From the NCBI GenBank assembly GCA_028280485.1, contig JANQLS010000039.1, positions 1 through 64,000 on the forward strand: a stretch of DNA of 64,000 nt, written 5' to 3'. A program made the translations under genes and the position numbers. Numbering within the stretch: the first letter of the stretch is position 1; the number at the start of each line of letters is the position of its first letter. The notes under the pieces were generated by a model. The model did not search any database. It saw only the letters and a program-made list of their open reading frames with translations, and was not told where the DNA came from. Source of the stretch: Planctomycetota bacterium (lineage in GTDB: Bacteria > Planctomycetota > UBA8108 > JACQVS01). Of this stretch, positions 19,191 through 29,984 are shown one piece after another.

Positions 19191-20972
19191 TTAATTACAA
19201 CTCTCCGCGGGATAATCAACGCAAGTCAGATCACCCCCTTCAACTGTATCTTCAGTCGGATCCGCTCCACAAGTCTCCGCTCCGGGAGGAGCCGGAGGAG
19301 CCGTTCCTAAAAACTGATGCGACAAGTTTCCGATGGGGTCGGTAATTTCGATGGCTCCATTGTCATCGAAATCTAACGCATCCATACAAGTAGGGTTATA
19401 AGTTCCTAAGAATTGGAAAGTCAGGTTGTTGATGGGATCGGTAACTTCTAAAAGACCATTCACATCGACATCACCTCTGCGGAATGTTATTCCTGGATTA
19501 GGATCGCCATCAAATCCCGTGATTTCACAGAAAGTGGCTCGAACAATGATGCCTTCGGCATCATCGTCATCCGCGGTCAAAGCCGGTCCTGCGATCATCG
19601 AATCTGGAGGATCGGTTAATTCAACTGCTCGAACTTCCTTCCAAGTTTGCCCATCATCAGTTGAGTAACTACCGCTAAAAGCAATACCCGTTCTTTGTAT
19701 TCGAAGAGTCACACTCGAGGGATCTTCGATCGCTACCGTGTCGTTCCGGCTAGGAGTCGACAGACCAGGTCGCTGTCGGTGAGTGACCCCCGCCCTATAA
19801 GTTCCATCGGATCTCACCCGTAGAGTCATCTTAAAGAAAGCACTATCAGCTGCATCGCTCGAACGCATCATGATGCCCGCACCTGCTCCTGGAACGAGGA
19901 CTAAATCTGAAATTTTAGTCGTTAAAGTCGCATCTCCAGTTACCGTTTGATGCAATAAGTTAATTTCATCCCCTTCTCGACGAAATCCTGCTCCGGAAGC
20001 AAACATTTCTACACACGCTGCTTGGTTCATTCCACAGCCGACCCAAGCGGGTTCACCGATTTGAATTGAAGTCCAGGGCGAAGTATCTCCACCCACACAA
20101 TTCACGTTGACTGTCGTGTGAGTAGTTGCAATCTGACCTTTGTTATCAGTAACAGTCAGCGTAACCGGGTAAAGGCCAGGGATAGTGAAGGTGTGAGAGA
20201 CCTTTTCTCCGCTCGCGGTTTCACCCTCACCAAAATCCCATTCGTACTCAACGATATTGCCGTCGGCAATAAAAGAACCACTGCCATCAAAATTCACTTC
20301 TAACGGAGGTGCACCCGAAAAAGGGTCAGCGGTTATAACTGCTGTTGGATAGTGGGTAACAAAGAGGTTGTTGATTTCCCAATTGGGAGCGAGATTAGCT
20401 GTACAATCATCGAAGGCACATACAAATTGAACATTTATAATGTCGCCGGCTTCAAAGGTGCCAAGAGTGGCTTCACTGATAATGAATTCCCCCTCAACGT
20501 AACCTTCAGAATCTCCATTGAAGGCTCTTAATCCTTTAAATATGCCGTTCCCTCCGATGTTACCTTCAGCGTATCCGTTTTCGATAAATTGCTCTCCGGT
20601 GATTCGCTCGGGTTCACTCCCATTCACACTCAACATGATGGCACCGGAGTCCCAAAGAGTTGTTCCGTCAAATTCAAAACTATATCTGTGTTCAAACTCT
20701 AACTTTAAACTTCCGGCAGAAAGGACTTCAATATCAGGGCTAATCAAGCGACTCGTCGCCACTGGAGCACAGGGCTCATGCCCCGTAGCCGACCAAGTTT
20801 CAGTCTCATCGTTATAGACCCACTGCCCTGTGGGATCACCTTCAATCTCAGTGGTGAAATCTCCTTCCCCACTATCCCACTCTTCAGAGTAAGGTATCTG
20901 CGCAAAAACTGGACTCGAGAGAGCCAAAAGGACGAATAAAGAAAGTAGACTGAAGAGAGAATTCTTGTACAT
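19191..20972 (-). CDS. Secreted PKD-domain protein with dockerin-like C-terminus
   Basis: About 593 residues from the ATG at 20972. The frame is open to 21008, but the signal peptide MYKNSLFSLLSLFVLLALSS fits the shorter start, which has AAGGG upstream. The N-terminal third is a lectin/MAM-like region (PYSEEWDSGEGDF ... WEINNLFVTHYP). A PKD domain follows (ITADPFSGAPPLEVNFDGSG, YEWDFGEGE, GLYPVTLTVTDN). A concanavalin-like segment then carries TTKISDLVLVPGAGAGIMMR and GSYSTDDGQTWKEV. The C-terminus has two dockerin-type loops (GDVDVNGLLEVTD, DFDDNGAIEITD), QFLG motifs and the tail CGADPTEDT. It is probably a cell-surface or secreted binding protein. The tail is very close to those of the genes at 9674 and 21303, which suggests duplication. 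Confidence 0.9.
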   Translation of the reverse strand: MYKNSLFSLLSLFVLLALSSPVFAQIPYSEEWDSGEGDFTTEIEGDPTGQWVYNDETETWSATGHEPCAPVATSRLISPDIEVLSAGSLKLEFEHRYSFEFDGTTLWDSGAIMLSVNGSEPERITGEQFIENGYAEGNIGGNGIFKGLRAFNGDSEGYVEGEFIISEATLGTFEAGDIINVQFVCAFDDCTANLAPNWEINNLFVTHYPTAVITADPFSGAPPLEVNFDGSGSFIADGNIVEYEWDFGEGETASGEKVSHTFTIPGLYPVTLTVTDNKGQIATTHTTVNVNCVGGDTSPWTSIQIGEPAWVGCGMNQAACVEMFASGAGFRREGDEINLLHQTVTGDATLTTKISDLVLVPGAGAGIMMRSSDAADSAFFKMTLRVRSDGTYRAGVTHRQRPGLSTPSRNDTVAIEDPSSVTLRIQRTGIAFSGSYSTDDGQTWKEVRAVELTDPPDSMIAGPALTADDDDAEGIIVRATFCEITGFDGDPNPGITFRRGDVDVNGLLEVTDPINNLTFQFLGTYNPTCMDALDFDDNGAIEITDPIGNLSHQFLGTAPPAPPGAETCGADPTEDTVEGGDLTCVDYPAESCN

Positions 20973-21235
20973 GACCAAACCCTTAATTTCGATGCTTACA
21001 ATCATCATCTATAAGCTGAAGGAGCGACTTACAGACAAATAATGATTGTTCAAAATTAATAAAACCCTATCCACCTCCATCGAAACACATAAGTGAATGA
21101 ACTTCAACGATAGATATAGGGTTGAAGGGAATGAATTCAAAGACTTGCTGGAAAGACTAAAACGGTTGCTGCACCTAAGTTCCGTATTCTTCGTTCGATA
21201 GAAGGAGCAAAGTACCATAGAGCTCTTTATTTCAT

Positions 21236-21291
21236 AAAAAAAGAATGGCCATCATCCCCGTTAGCTAAGCAACAAGGATAATGGCCTTTTT
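21236..21291. terminator. Intrinsic terminator of the 21303-26333 gene
   Basis: An 11-bp stem with one mismatch (21247-21257 with 21276-21286, GGCCATCATCC/GGATAATGGCC) is flanked by an A-run and a T-run. On the minus strand the stem is followed within three bases by seven T. It lies directly after the stop codon of the minus-strand gene. Confidence 0.8.
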
Positions 21292-21302
21292 GAGTTTCAC
21301 TC

Positions 21303-24300
21303 TCAATTGCAAGTGGGAGAGTTCACCTCACAACCCAACTCTCCCCCCTCAATCGTGTCTACGGTCGGGTCGATTCCACAACTTCCTACACCCGGAGGGG
21401 CAGGAGAAGCTGTTCCTAAAAATTGATGGGAGAGACTGGCGATGGGATCCGTGATTTCTACCCGACCATTGTCATCAAAGTCACAGGCATCCAAACACTG
21501 AGGTGAGTACGTTCCCAGGAACTGAAAAGCTAAGTTATTGATGGGATCGGTGATTTCGAGAACTCCATTGGAATCGACATCACCTCGTCGAAAGATCGGA
21601 GTTCCTGCTGATTCCGGTTCAGTATAAACGGCACGGATACCGATATTAGAATCAAGATTTAAAACGAATACAGGTTCTTGACTGAGTTCGTCACCATTTG
21701 CATCGACCCATTTAGAGAATCTTAAAAAGCCGTAATCTTGAGGAGCTTCAATTTGGATTAATTGAGAGCCAGCATAAATCCTTTGAAAAGTCCCTCTCCC
21801 CGTTCCTCGTCCTGAAACATCGAGAAGAGGCGACTCCGAGTTGGGATGGTTGAAGAGAATGTCGGGTGAATAGCCCTCCTCGGTCTCCACTTTAAGAATC
21901 AGTTCATTTTCAGGCATTCTGAAGTAATCGTACTGAACTGAAAGGTCCAGCGATTCGATAGTGGTATCGGAGGTTAAATTCCCTAAGAACCGTTTTCGAA
22001 TAAGGATTTCAGAATCGGCTCCGGGTCGGGAGTAAAAGAGAATCCCCTCAGGATCTAAATCTAAGAGAACAGCGAGAAGAGAGTTTTGAGCCTCGCTCGG
22101 AGTAGACGGTGAAATCTCTCCGTTCTTCACGTTAATCCCCGAAGTCCAAATCAGCGGGCGAGCATGCTGAAATTGATAAACTTCACTTGTGGGATTACAG
22201 CCCAAACCAGCGCAATTCGAAGATCGAATTTGAGTTCTTCCCGAATGCTCAAACTCAATATCCACATTAGCGGTAACCGGAATGGGAGTTTCAAGATTGA
22301 ATTCAGCATCCCGAACGTAAATATCAATTAGTCTTCTATTTTCTTCAACAGGACTAAAGACTCCACGTTCGCTCAGATTAATTGTTATCTCACCATTCTC
22401 ATTCAACTCAGCAATTTCTGATGGCTCCAAGCTCAACTGCCTCGTCTGGGTAGACTCAGGCCTGTTAGAAAGAATCTGAATGAGATCGATAGTAATTTCT
22501 TGTAGTTCATCGACATAGATAGCTTCTAAAGCATCCAGATTCTCGATGCGGTAATCCCCAGTAGCTTGAATGATATTGGAGAACTCATCAAAGAGAGCTT
22601 CTAACTTAAAGATATTACTGTCAGGATTCGCTTCGCCGTAAGGAATAGCAGTACGGTACTCAAAGGCTTTCATAACCAGGTACTGATAGTACAACAAACG
22701 ATCTCGGGCTCGCCGGTCGAGACTTTGAAGGGTGAGCAAAGTTCGATGATTGACTAAACCTTGAAGTGAGTTTAATGATCGATCAATTTGTACCAAGGCA
22801 GCCTCATTTTGCTCGAGACCGGCAGTGTAATCGAGAATTCCTTGTACAAGTTCTTCCGTTTCTCGAGCCAATCGAGATTTATCCGTCAAGAGAGTTTGTA
22901 AATCTGCTGTTAGCTCTTTCAAAGAAGGATCTACAGCTCTTAACTTTTCAAGCTCCGCTTGAACTTCATCATCAGGTGCTTCTCTCTTCTTAAAAACATC
23001 CCGTATTTCACGAGTAGCATTGACCACATCTTTCAACATCCGTAATCGGGCTTGGGTTTTGGCAGAAGGGTGATCCTCGGGAAGAGTCGTTTTATCTTCA
23101 TCGCAATCAGCATCCAGCTTGTTCACATTGCTACAGTAGGTTTTTAAAGTGTCTTCAGCAACATTTAGAATACCTTCAAAGGTGCTCGGCTGAGATGGGT
23201 CAGGTTCGATGACGTCCGTCAAACCATCCAAAAGAGTACCCGTCACCTGAGCTTTGGGGTGAGGAACGACTTTAAGTACTTTCCCCGTGACTTTCAGGGC
23301 TTTTTTCCAAGCCGGAAGCTTGTATCGATCTTCAACGATTCTTCTCGCTCGCTGAGTCAGCTGTTCGTCGACCACCCCGATAGCACTTTCTACCGACTCG
23401 GACCGACTGGTAACATCAGCCCATTGAGATTGAAGAACAGGTAACCGAAGTTGAGCGGAATTGAAGGACAAGAGCAAACGATCCCGATTTTCTTCGGCTT
23501 TGATTTCAGCGTCTTGAAGGGCTTCAGTACGATCGATAATCTCAGTGCTCTTAGTTTTTAAGAAGTGAGTTAATGCTAATGCGGGAACACTTCGCTCAAT
23601 TTCTAATTTAAGCGCACTAAATCCGACCTCAAATGAAAGTAAAGATACCCAACCGGGAGGATTGCCGAAGTAATCTAAGTTGGAGTCTATTCGCTCAATT
23701 AAACTGACGATCTCTTGCAGACTTGCTTTTAACTCAAATTCAAAATCTTCAAGATGCCCAGGCAATGATTCCTGGTTGAGAAGAGCCTCAAGGGGAACGA
23801 GGTACTCTTCAAGGATCTGACGGCTCATGGAGGGATAGCCACGCAAATAAACATCTCTTGCGTGATCGATCACTGGCTTCAAGATAAAGGGGTGAAGCCA
23901 AATTCGTGGAGAATCTAAAACGATGAATTCACCACTCTCTCCATATTCACATTCACAATCAGGAGGCAAAGGTGAAGCTCCTAAGCCTCTACCTCCACTG
24001 AAAGTAATCCTCGAAATTCTATAAGCTCCCTCGAAGGCAGTTGAAGTCGTACGTTGAAGACCAGAATATTTAGGATCATTTAAATCTCCCAGCGCTAGAT
24101 GATTTTTTTGTGGACCCGTTAAAAAACCATTCCAAAAAGTTGAGTGATAAGCTAACCAATATTCCCGTATCGCATGAGTACCCCCAAGGGCTGCTTTCCC
24201 AGTACCCGATTGACCGCCCAATAAATCGCCAAGTAACTCGACCCCTGGTAAGTTGCTTCGCAATTCTCCTCCACTACCCGGACTACCGGGCTTTCCCCCA

Positions 24301-26333
24301 GTCTCTGCATCTTGACCCAGCATGCGCAAGATATCATTTCGCCTCGCCCCCCCGATGGGATCAAGCGCTTCGTCGAATCCATTAGCGATGACAGGTTCTG
24401 CCCAATCTTCCCAGCGTGCATAAGCGACAAAGGCATCTTGAGGTATTCCCCACTGAGTTCGAAGTCCGGCTAAAGCACCATGAGTCTTATACATGAAGGT
24501 CAGCGGATCTAACGGAGCATTGGTTTGAGGATCTCGGCGAAGTTGACCATTAGCTCCATCCTTCCCGGGTCCTCCGTTTTGCCCGTCCCCTCCTCGAAGG
24601 ATAAACTTGGGCCGGCCATCCCAATTAGAAATGAATTTTTGCACATAAAACTTCAGATTGCCCGCTGGACGTCCATCCTGGCCATCAACAAACTGAGAAG
24701 GCTCTCTAAGATTATGTATCGGAGTGAGATCGATGAGCCCATCAGGCCCGAAGTGAAACTCCCGAGCATGAATTATCAAGTGGGTCTGGGGAAGATGAAG
24801 GGGTTCTGAAATGATGACGGTGTCAGCATAGATTTCCAAAGTATGAATATCTTCGACGTCATTAAATCGTTCATACAAATCATTGGCAGCCCCGGATTCA
24901 AAAACTAAATCTCGTCCCGAAACAGTTATATGTCGAACAAGGTCATTCGGACCTAATTGGTTGAATGGAGATCCAGCATCTTGCTCCATCTCTTCCTCAG
25001 TAATAGTGAGGTAGTTCTTACTCGTTTTCTCTGGCAGTCCAAACTGACTCGTAATCACTTCCTGTTCAGGCTTAAGTCTTGCTTGAGGTGTGATTCGGAT
25101 GGTTTGGGAAAGGGCACCCGCAGTAAAAATGACTGAAAATGAACGTAGATCATCCGATTTCGGGGAATAGAGGAAGAGCCCAATGTCACCATCGTATTCC
25201 ACTTCAGGTGAGGGCCCAACCTCGGGCGGAACAACCACCATTTCAATGGATCCAGCATTATCTTCAGGTGACACAACGAAAAAGCCTATCTCTTCCCCAT
25301 GACGAACAGATTGTGGACCGAGTAGATCATGGCTCGGGACATACTCTCCCGGAACGTGACTTTCCTGATCCAATTCATAGGTAGGCCATCTTACGTAGAC
25401 ACCTTGAAGTTCATTTAATTGCCCTTCAACAACAATCACCTCTCGTGACTCAGGTGCTCTCCAACCAGTTACATTTTCAAACTCAATGGTTTGTCTTCCC
25501 GTAGGAACATTTTCGAGAATTTCATCAAAACTTCTCCAAGGGCGAGGCTCGCCATCACTCTTACTTTGTAGCCTCCATCGTCCAAGGTTGGATTCAAAGT
25601 CTTGGGAATCCAATAAATTGACGCTGAGTGATCCAGTAAGAGCAAAATCCGATTCGACAATTTCAATTTCAGTAAATACTTCCACTTCACCTAAAGACAA
25701 AACGAGCGATTCTACATTCGTTCCGTTACCTCCATTTCCTGATCCATCCCAATCGATGTCCCGCGTCACCACAACAACTCTTCCTACGACCGGAGCCCCC
25801 GTTTCACCTACAAGGTCAACCCGAAGTTGATCGGGTCCAAGCTGAAACGTACTCTCTCCCTCAATATTCTCAGGATTAAGAAGTTCCGAAGTGAAGCTCA
25901 ACCCCCCGCCCTCAAGAACTGAAGCGATATTGGCTTGCTGTAAATTGGAATTGGCGCTTATGGCATCGGGAAGCGTTGAGGGATCATCTAAAACAAAAAC
26001 CGTGAGATCCCGAAGACGAGAATGGCAGCAACCATCTCGGTTATGTAAAACAATACTGTCAATTTCAACAGAGCGCCTTAAATCGATTTGCCAATAAACG
26101 ATTCCAGTGACTGGATTGGGAAGACTGGAAGTATGACTAAAATCTTCAAGGTTCCCGTTATTGGCAAGACTAGCTTCGAAAGGTGAGTGAGTCGATGACT
26201 GAGTCGCGATTCCCGAAGGAGCCACATTAATAAGAACTGGAGTTTCCTGAGCCAATAACGATGACTCCCAATAATTCCCCCCAACTAATGTGGCCAGTAT
26301 CAATACTGAAAGTGCTTTTAAACTGAATTTCAT
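21303..26333 (-). CDS. Giant secreted lectin-like, coiled-coil protein with dockerin-like C-terminus
   Basis: About 1676 residues from the ATG at 26333, which has AAGGGTGA about five bases upstream. A GTG at 26342 would add three residues. The signal peptide is followed by an F-type-lectin/discoidin domain (about 40-225) with NRDGCCHSRLRD. It keeps a His (DFSHT) near the position used for fucose contact in F-type lectins. Residues about 225-700 are beta-rich, including a glycine-rich run (GGDGQNGGPGKDGANG). Residues about 880-1330 are largely helical with coiled-coil character (SARQ-like heptads, repeated LEK and LxELTAD). A beta-sandwich part follows, then dockerin-type loops (GDVDSNGVLEITD, DFDDNGRVEITD) with QFLG and the tail CGIDPT. 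The long helical region may act as a stalk. The function is unknown. Confidence 0.9.
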   Translation of the reverse strand: MKFSLKALSVLILATLVGGNYWESSLLAQETPVLINVAPSGIATQSSTHSPFEASLANNGNLEDFSHTSSLPNPVTGIVYWQIDLRRSVEIDSIVLHNRDGCCHSRLRDLTVFVLDDPSTLPDAISANSNLQQANIASVLEGGGLSFTSELLNPENIEGESTFQLGPDQLRVDLVGETGAPVVGRVVVVTRDIDWDGSGNGGNGTNVESLVLSLGEVEVFTEIEIVESDFALTGSLSVNLLDSQDFESNLGRWRLQSKSDGEPRPWRSFDEILENVPTGRQTIEFENVTGWRAPESREVIVVEGQLNELQGVYVRWPTYELDQESHVPGEYVPSHDLLGPQSVRHGEEIGFFVVSPEDNAGSIEMVVVPPEVGPSPEVEYDGDIGLFLYSPKSDDLRSFSVIFTAGALSQTIRITPQARLKPEQEVITSQFGLPEKTSKNYLTITEEEMEQDAGSPFNQLGPNDLVRHITVSGRDLVFESGAANDLYERFNDVEDIHTLEIYADTVIISEPLHLPQTHLIIHAREFHFGPDGLIDLTPIHNLREPSQFVDGQDGRPAGNLKFYVQKFISNWDGRPKFILRGGDGQNGGPGKDGANGQLRRDPQTNAPLDPLTFMYKTHGALAGLRTQWGIPQDAFVAYARWEDWAEPVIANGFDEALDPIGGARRNDILRMLGQDAETGGKPGSPGSGGELRSNLPGVELLGDLLGGQSGTGKAALGGTHAIREYWLAYHSTFWNGFLTGPQKNHLALGDLNDPKYSGLQRTTSTAFEGAYRISRITFSGGRGLGASPLPPDCECEYGESGEFIVLDSPRIWLHPFILKPVIDHARDVYLRGYPSMSRQILEEYLVPLEALLNQESLPGHLEDFEFELKASLQEIVSLIERIDSNLDYFGNPPGWVSLLSFEVGFSALKLEIERSVPALALTHFLKTKSTEIIDRTEALQDAEIKAEENRDRLLLSFNSAQLRLPVLQSQWADVTSRSESVESAIGVVDEQLTQRARRIVEDRYKLPAWKKALKVTGKVLKVVPHPKAQVTGTLLDGLTDVIEPDPSQPSTFEGILNVAEDTLKTYCSNVNKLDADCDEDKTTLPEDHPSAKTQARLRMLKDVVNATREIRDVFKKREAPDDEVQAELEKLRAVDPSLKELTADLQTLLTDKSRLARETEELVQGILDYTAGLEQNEAALVQIDRSLNSLQGLVNHRTLLTLQSLDRRARDRLLYYQYLVMKAFEYRTAIPYGEANPDSNIFKLEALFDEFSNIIQATGDYRIENLDALEAIYVDELQEITIDLIQILSNRPESTQTRQLSLEPSEIAELNENGEITINLSERGVFSPVEENRRLIDIYVRDAEFNLETPIPVTANVDIEFEHSGRTQIRSSNCAGLGCNPTSEVYQFQHARPLIWTSGINVKNGEISPSTPSEAQNSLLAVLLDLDPEGILFYSRPGADSEILIRKRFLGNLTSDTTIESLDLSVQYDYFRMPENELILKVETEEGYSPDILFNHPNSESPLLDVSGRGTGRGTFQRIYAGSQLIQIEAPQDYGFLRFSKWVDANGDELSQEPVFVLNLDSNIGIRAVYTEPESAGTPIFRRGDVDSNGVLEITDPINNLAFQFLGTYSPQCLDACDFDDNGRVEITDPIASLSHQFLGTASPAPPGVGSCGIDPTVDTIEGGELGCEVNSPTCN

Positions 26334-26582
26334 TACGCTCACCCTTCTGATCCGCAGAGTCGTCCAAGTTAATCAAAGTGAATGTTCTCGATGATTCGAG
26401 TTGAGAATTGCCCTATTCCAGGAGGACAAACTGGCCTCTAAAGGGGAGTACGCAAAGGGTAACTACGTTTGGCAGGGCTTTTTGAAAAAAAACTAAGATT
26501 GAGATTTATACTGGCCTTGAACCAGGCGCATGCATACCATATGCGGCTATAAATAAACAACTTAAGAACGTCAGCGCATCCC

Positions 26583-29500
26583 CTAAGGGTCGGTATTAGA
26601 AGGAGATTGGAGCGTAGAAGAATGATAACTCATGAGGGAACGAAGAACGGCTACACGGTAGAGCGAATCCGGAATGGGCCGACTGATTAATTCTTCACGA
26701 ACGGCCTTCAATGACCCGAGCTTCGAATAGAGAGGCCCCATTTGGAGATCCATTTCTTTTCGATAGCTCTTCATCTTCTCAACTTGTTGCTGTCGATAAT
26801 AAGCTGGCTTCGAATCCCACACTCGAACGGTCCCATCTCCTGAGCCACTGATGATCTGAGTCCCATCCGGACTGAACACGACACTTCGAACATATCCTTT
26901 ATGGCCTCGAAGTTCTGCCACTTGAATTAAACTTTCAGCGTCAAAAACACCGACCGCATTATCATTTCCTCCGGTAACGATGCGTTTTCCATCGGGGCTA
27001 AAATGAATGGAGTAAATCTCCCCCCGGTGAGCTCCTACTTCTTTTATTTTTTTCCGGGTCTTCGCATCCCATAGCATGAGAACTCCCAAACCCTCTAAAT
27101 CCTTAGAGGGATGACCTGTAACAATCGACTTACCGTCAGGGCTAACCGCAATTGCTGGGACCCCAGTTCTTGCTAATCGAAAACCATTTTTCTCTTCTTC
27201 GTATTTTGTCTCCTTTTGCATATACCTTTTCACTTGGGAAATTGGAATGTGAAAAACCCGATGTCGACGCGCCATATAAAAATGAGAACCATCGTGATCA
27301 GTGGTCCAATTTTCACGACGATGCCCGACCTTTGAACGAAACGGAGCTTCTAACCAAAGTTCAGACTCGGGAAAACCACCATAGATTTCATTTCCCGATC
27401 GATGGATCGTTTCCCATTCACCGCTCAGGAGATCATAAAGTACAGTCACCATAACTGACTGGGATGGATTTGGACTAGACGCCACCGTGATGACTAATGA
27501 TCGATTATTTTTAGTAAAGAAAAGGCCTCTAACCCCACCAGGTAATTGCGACTCACGTTGGAGCAATTGCCCTGAGTAACTATCCCAAATGTTTAATGAG
27601 CCATCAAAATCACCGGAAGCTATCATCGAACCATCGGGACTCATCGTAACGGAATAAACCCAACGCTTGTGCCCTTTTAAAACGCGAGATGAGGAGTCAC
27701 TTAGATTCCAAGCATGAACTTCTCCCGAAGCCAGCGATGCTACCTGATCCCTCTCAGGACTTAATCTCGGTATGGGATTTTCAGATTTAATGACCTTGAT
27801 GGATCTTTGAGATTGAAGATTCCAAACACGAATTTCATCTATGGTGGAAGAAGTTAGAAATTGACCATCTTGAGAAAATGAGGCTGTTAAAGGTTTGAAG
27901 TCATGGCCTTGAAGGTGAGCTATGACTTCCTTACTTTCAAAATTAACCACTTGGATATCATCTCCGCTCACCACCGCTGCGACTGAAGATTCAAAATGGA
28001 CATCTAAAGTCTTCTCACCGAGCATTACGATTCTGGGACTTTGAGATTCGGCATGAAACAATTTTAAGGGAAATCGAGTACCTCCACTGTGCTTACTATC
28101 AACCCTTGTTAATGCAACAACACTACCATTATGATTTAATTTAGGAACCTGAGTGCACAAAGAATGAACCACCCCCCAAGGTTCAATATTGAGAACCAAT
28201 CTTCCCGTGGTACTCTCAAAAACTTGAACTCCTCCATCGGAATGAGTCACCGCAACTCGATTTCCATCTCCACTAAATCGTGGAAACTTAGAACCGGGCC
28301 TACTTTTAAATGAGCTCAATCCCTGCTGGGTCGACGTATCCCAAACCGTAATTAATCCTGAAGCACCAGCAAGACTCACCAAGCGGGAACCGTCTTCCGA
28401 AAAATAAACCTCAGAAACTTCATCTGGGTACTCCAATTCTGTCTCAGATTCAAAATCCGTTGAGCGACGGAGGTAAACTGTATTCCCAGAGGTACTCGCA
28501 AAAATGAACTTTCCATCGGAGTGGAATGTGAATGCCCTTGAACTGGCCTTGTCCGACGGATCTGAATGATCTAAATTAAATTTTGAATAAGGCTCTAAAC
28601 GCGACCAAAGATAACTCCACTCCCAATCTCTATGCTCAAGGGGAATTCCTGAAAGGTAAAGTGAACTTGCGATTGGAGAAGTATCGATGAAGGCGAACGC
28701 CGTTGTAATTTTTGAATGGCTGGCAATCTTCTGAGCTATATCAGCGTTTTTAACTGCCAATCGTTCATTTTGTTTCGACTCTATAGCGAAACTTAACGAA
28801 ATAATGATCCCAATGATTGAAACCAAGAGAGTTGCGATCACTCCCCCGACTAATCCTTTATTCCGGCGAGAGAATTTTTTGAACTGATAGAAAGTACTCG
28901 GGGGTCGAGCTGATATGGGTTTATCTCGTAAAAATCGCTCTAAATCGTTAGCTAAGGCTTGTGCAGTTGGATAGCGTCGGTCAGGTAATTTCTCCAATGC
29001 CTTCATAACGATGACATTGAGATCACCCGCTAAATTGGAATCGATCGTGCTCAGTTGATCGGGATCTTCATCTCGAATGATTCGAGTCGCTTCGGGAACT
29101 GAACAATTGAGAAGATCGTAGGGCAAGCGATGACTTAAAGCCTCATAAAGTAAAACTCCCAGCGTGTAGACATCGCTTCTAACATCTAAATTGTTTAAAT
29201 CTCCCACCACCTGCTCGGGACTCATATAAGGAATCGTCCCCACCAATTGCCCAACCTGAGTTTGGAGCAAACTGTCTTCAAAATTATTATCAACCGATCG
29301 TGCCACTCCAAAATCAAGAATCTTCGGCTTTCCCTCAGGAGTGATTAGAATGTTCTCAGGCTTTAGATCTCGATGAATAATTCCGTGTTGATGCGCGTGT
29401 TCAACGGCAGAACAAATTTCAATGAATAAAGCGATGCGTTCGCGAATCTCGTGACAACTCTCCCAAACGTACTCGGTCAGTGGCTTCCCATCGATGAGCT

Positions 29501-29984
29501 CCATAACGAGATAGGGGAAGACCCCCCTCTCTTCATCGATGATCCCGGCATCAAAGATTTGAGTGATGCCTCGGTGTTGCAGACGCCCTAAAAGTTCTGC
29601 TTCTTTTCGAAATCGACGAATAGCTTCTTCAGAGGGAAAGTTTAGGCTTAAAGTTTTGAGGGCGACTCGTCGATTGGGAGCTTCTTGATGAGCTTCGAAT
29701 ACAGTTCCAATTCCCCCAGAACCAATCTGACGAATAACTTTGTAGGGACCAATAGCCTCCGGGAGAGTGCTAGGGGAAGGATCATTAATTGATTCTCGAA
29801 GTTCGGCACTCCTATCAAATTCAGCCGGTGCACTTTCAGAGTGTTCGATGAGAGACCATGCTTCTTGAAAGAGTTCTAGGTCATCTTGACACTGATTCCT
29901 CAACCAAGACTCACGCTCTTTTATCGGGAGATCCAGAGCGTATTCAACCCAGCTCTTAATTTTTTCCCATCGATCGTAATTCAT
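26583..29984 (-). CDS. Membrane Ser/Thr protein kinase with WD40 repeats
   Basis: A 1133-residue protein kinase. Residues about 81-360 form a complete kinase domain: glycine loop GSGGIGTV (88-95), Lys110 in VALK, catalytic HRDLKPEN (204-211, Asp206), DFG (224-226) and the APE-like MSPEQ. A transmembrane helix follows at about 377-398 (GGVIATLLVSIIGIIISLSF). The extracytoplasmic C-terminal part carries WD40 repeats, best seen as GHKRWVYSVTMSPDGSMIAS, GAHRGEIYSIHFSPDGKRIV and GHKGYVRSVVFSPDGTQIIS. All key catalytic residues are present. The ATG overlaps the stop codon of the sigma factor gene (ATGA), so the two are translationally coupled. Such sigma/kinase pairs are widespread in planctomycetes, and the kinase probably controls the sigma factor or its partners. 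Confidence 0.95.
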   Translation of the reverse strand: MNYDRWEKIKSWVEYALDLPIKERESWLRNQCQDDLELFQEAWSLIEHSESAPAEFDRSAELRESINDPSPSTLPEAIGPYKVIRQIGSGGIGTVFEAHQEAPNRRVALKTLSLNFPSEEAIRRFRKEAELLGRLQHRGITQIFDAGIIDEERGVFPYLVMELIDGKPLTEYVWESCHEIRERIALFIEICSAVEHAHQHGIIHRDLKPENILITPEGKPKILDFGVARSVDNNFEDSLLQTQVGQLVGTIPYMSPEQVVGDLNNLDVRSDVYTLGVLLYEALSHRLPYDLLNCSVPEATRIIRDEDPDQLSTIDSNLAGDLNVIVMKALEKLPDRRYPTAQALANDLERFLRDKPISARPPSTFYQFKKFSRRNKGLVGGVIATLLVSIIGIIISLSFAIESKQNERLAVKNADIAQKIASHSKITTAFAFIDTSPIASSLYLSGIPLEHRDWEWSYLWSRLEPYSKFNLDHSDPSDKASSRAFTFHSDGKFIFASTSGNTVYLRRSTDFESETELEYPDEVSEVYFSEDGSRLVSLAGASGLITVWDTSTQQGLSSFKSRPGSKFPRFSGDGNRVAVTHSDGGVQVFESTTGRLVLNIEPWGVVHSLCTQVPKLNHNGSVVALTRVDSKHSGGTRFPLKLFHAESQSPRIVMLGEKTLDVHFESSVAAVVSGDDIQVVNFESKEVIAHLQGHDFKPLTASFSQDGQFLTSSTIDEIRVWNLQSQRSIKVIKSENPIPRLSPERDQVASLASGEVHAWNLSDSSSRVLKGHKRWVYSVTMSPDGSMIASGDFDGSLNIWDSYSGQLLQRESQLPGGVRGLFFTKNNRSLVITVASSPNPSQSVMVTVLYDLLSGEWETIHRSGNEIYGGFPESELWLEAPFRSKVGHRRENWTTDHDGSHFYMARRHRVFHIPISQVKRYMQKETKYEEEKNGFRLARTGVPAIAVSPDGKSIVTGHPSKDLEGLGVLMLWDAKTRKKIKEVGAHRGEIYSIHFSPDGKRIVTGGNDNAVGVFDAESLIQVAELRGHKGYVRSVVFSPDGTQIISGSGDGTVRVWDSKPAYYRQQQVEKMKSYRKEMDLQMGPLYSKLGSLKAVREELISRPIPDSLYRVAVLRSLMSYHSSTLQSPSNTDP

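Noticed and set aside
24110..24809. Plus-strand open frames inside the 21303-26333 gene
   Set aside because: They have no recognisable domains and overlap a well-supported gene entirely.
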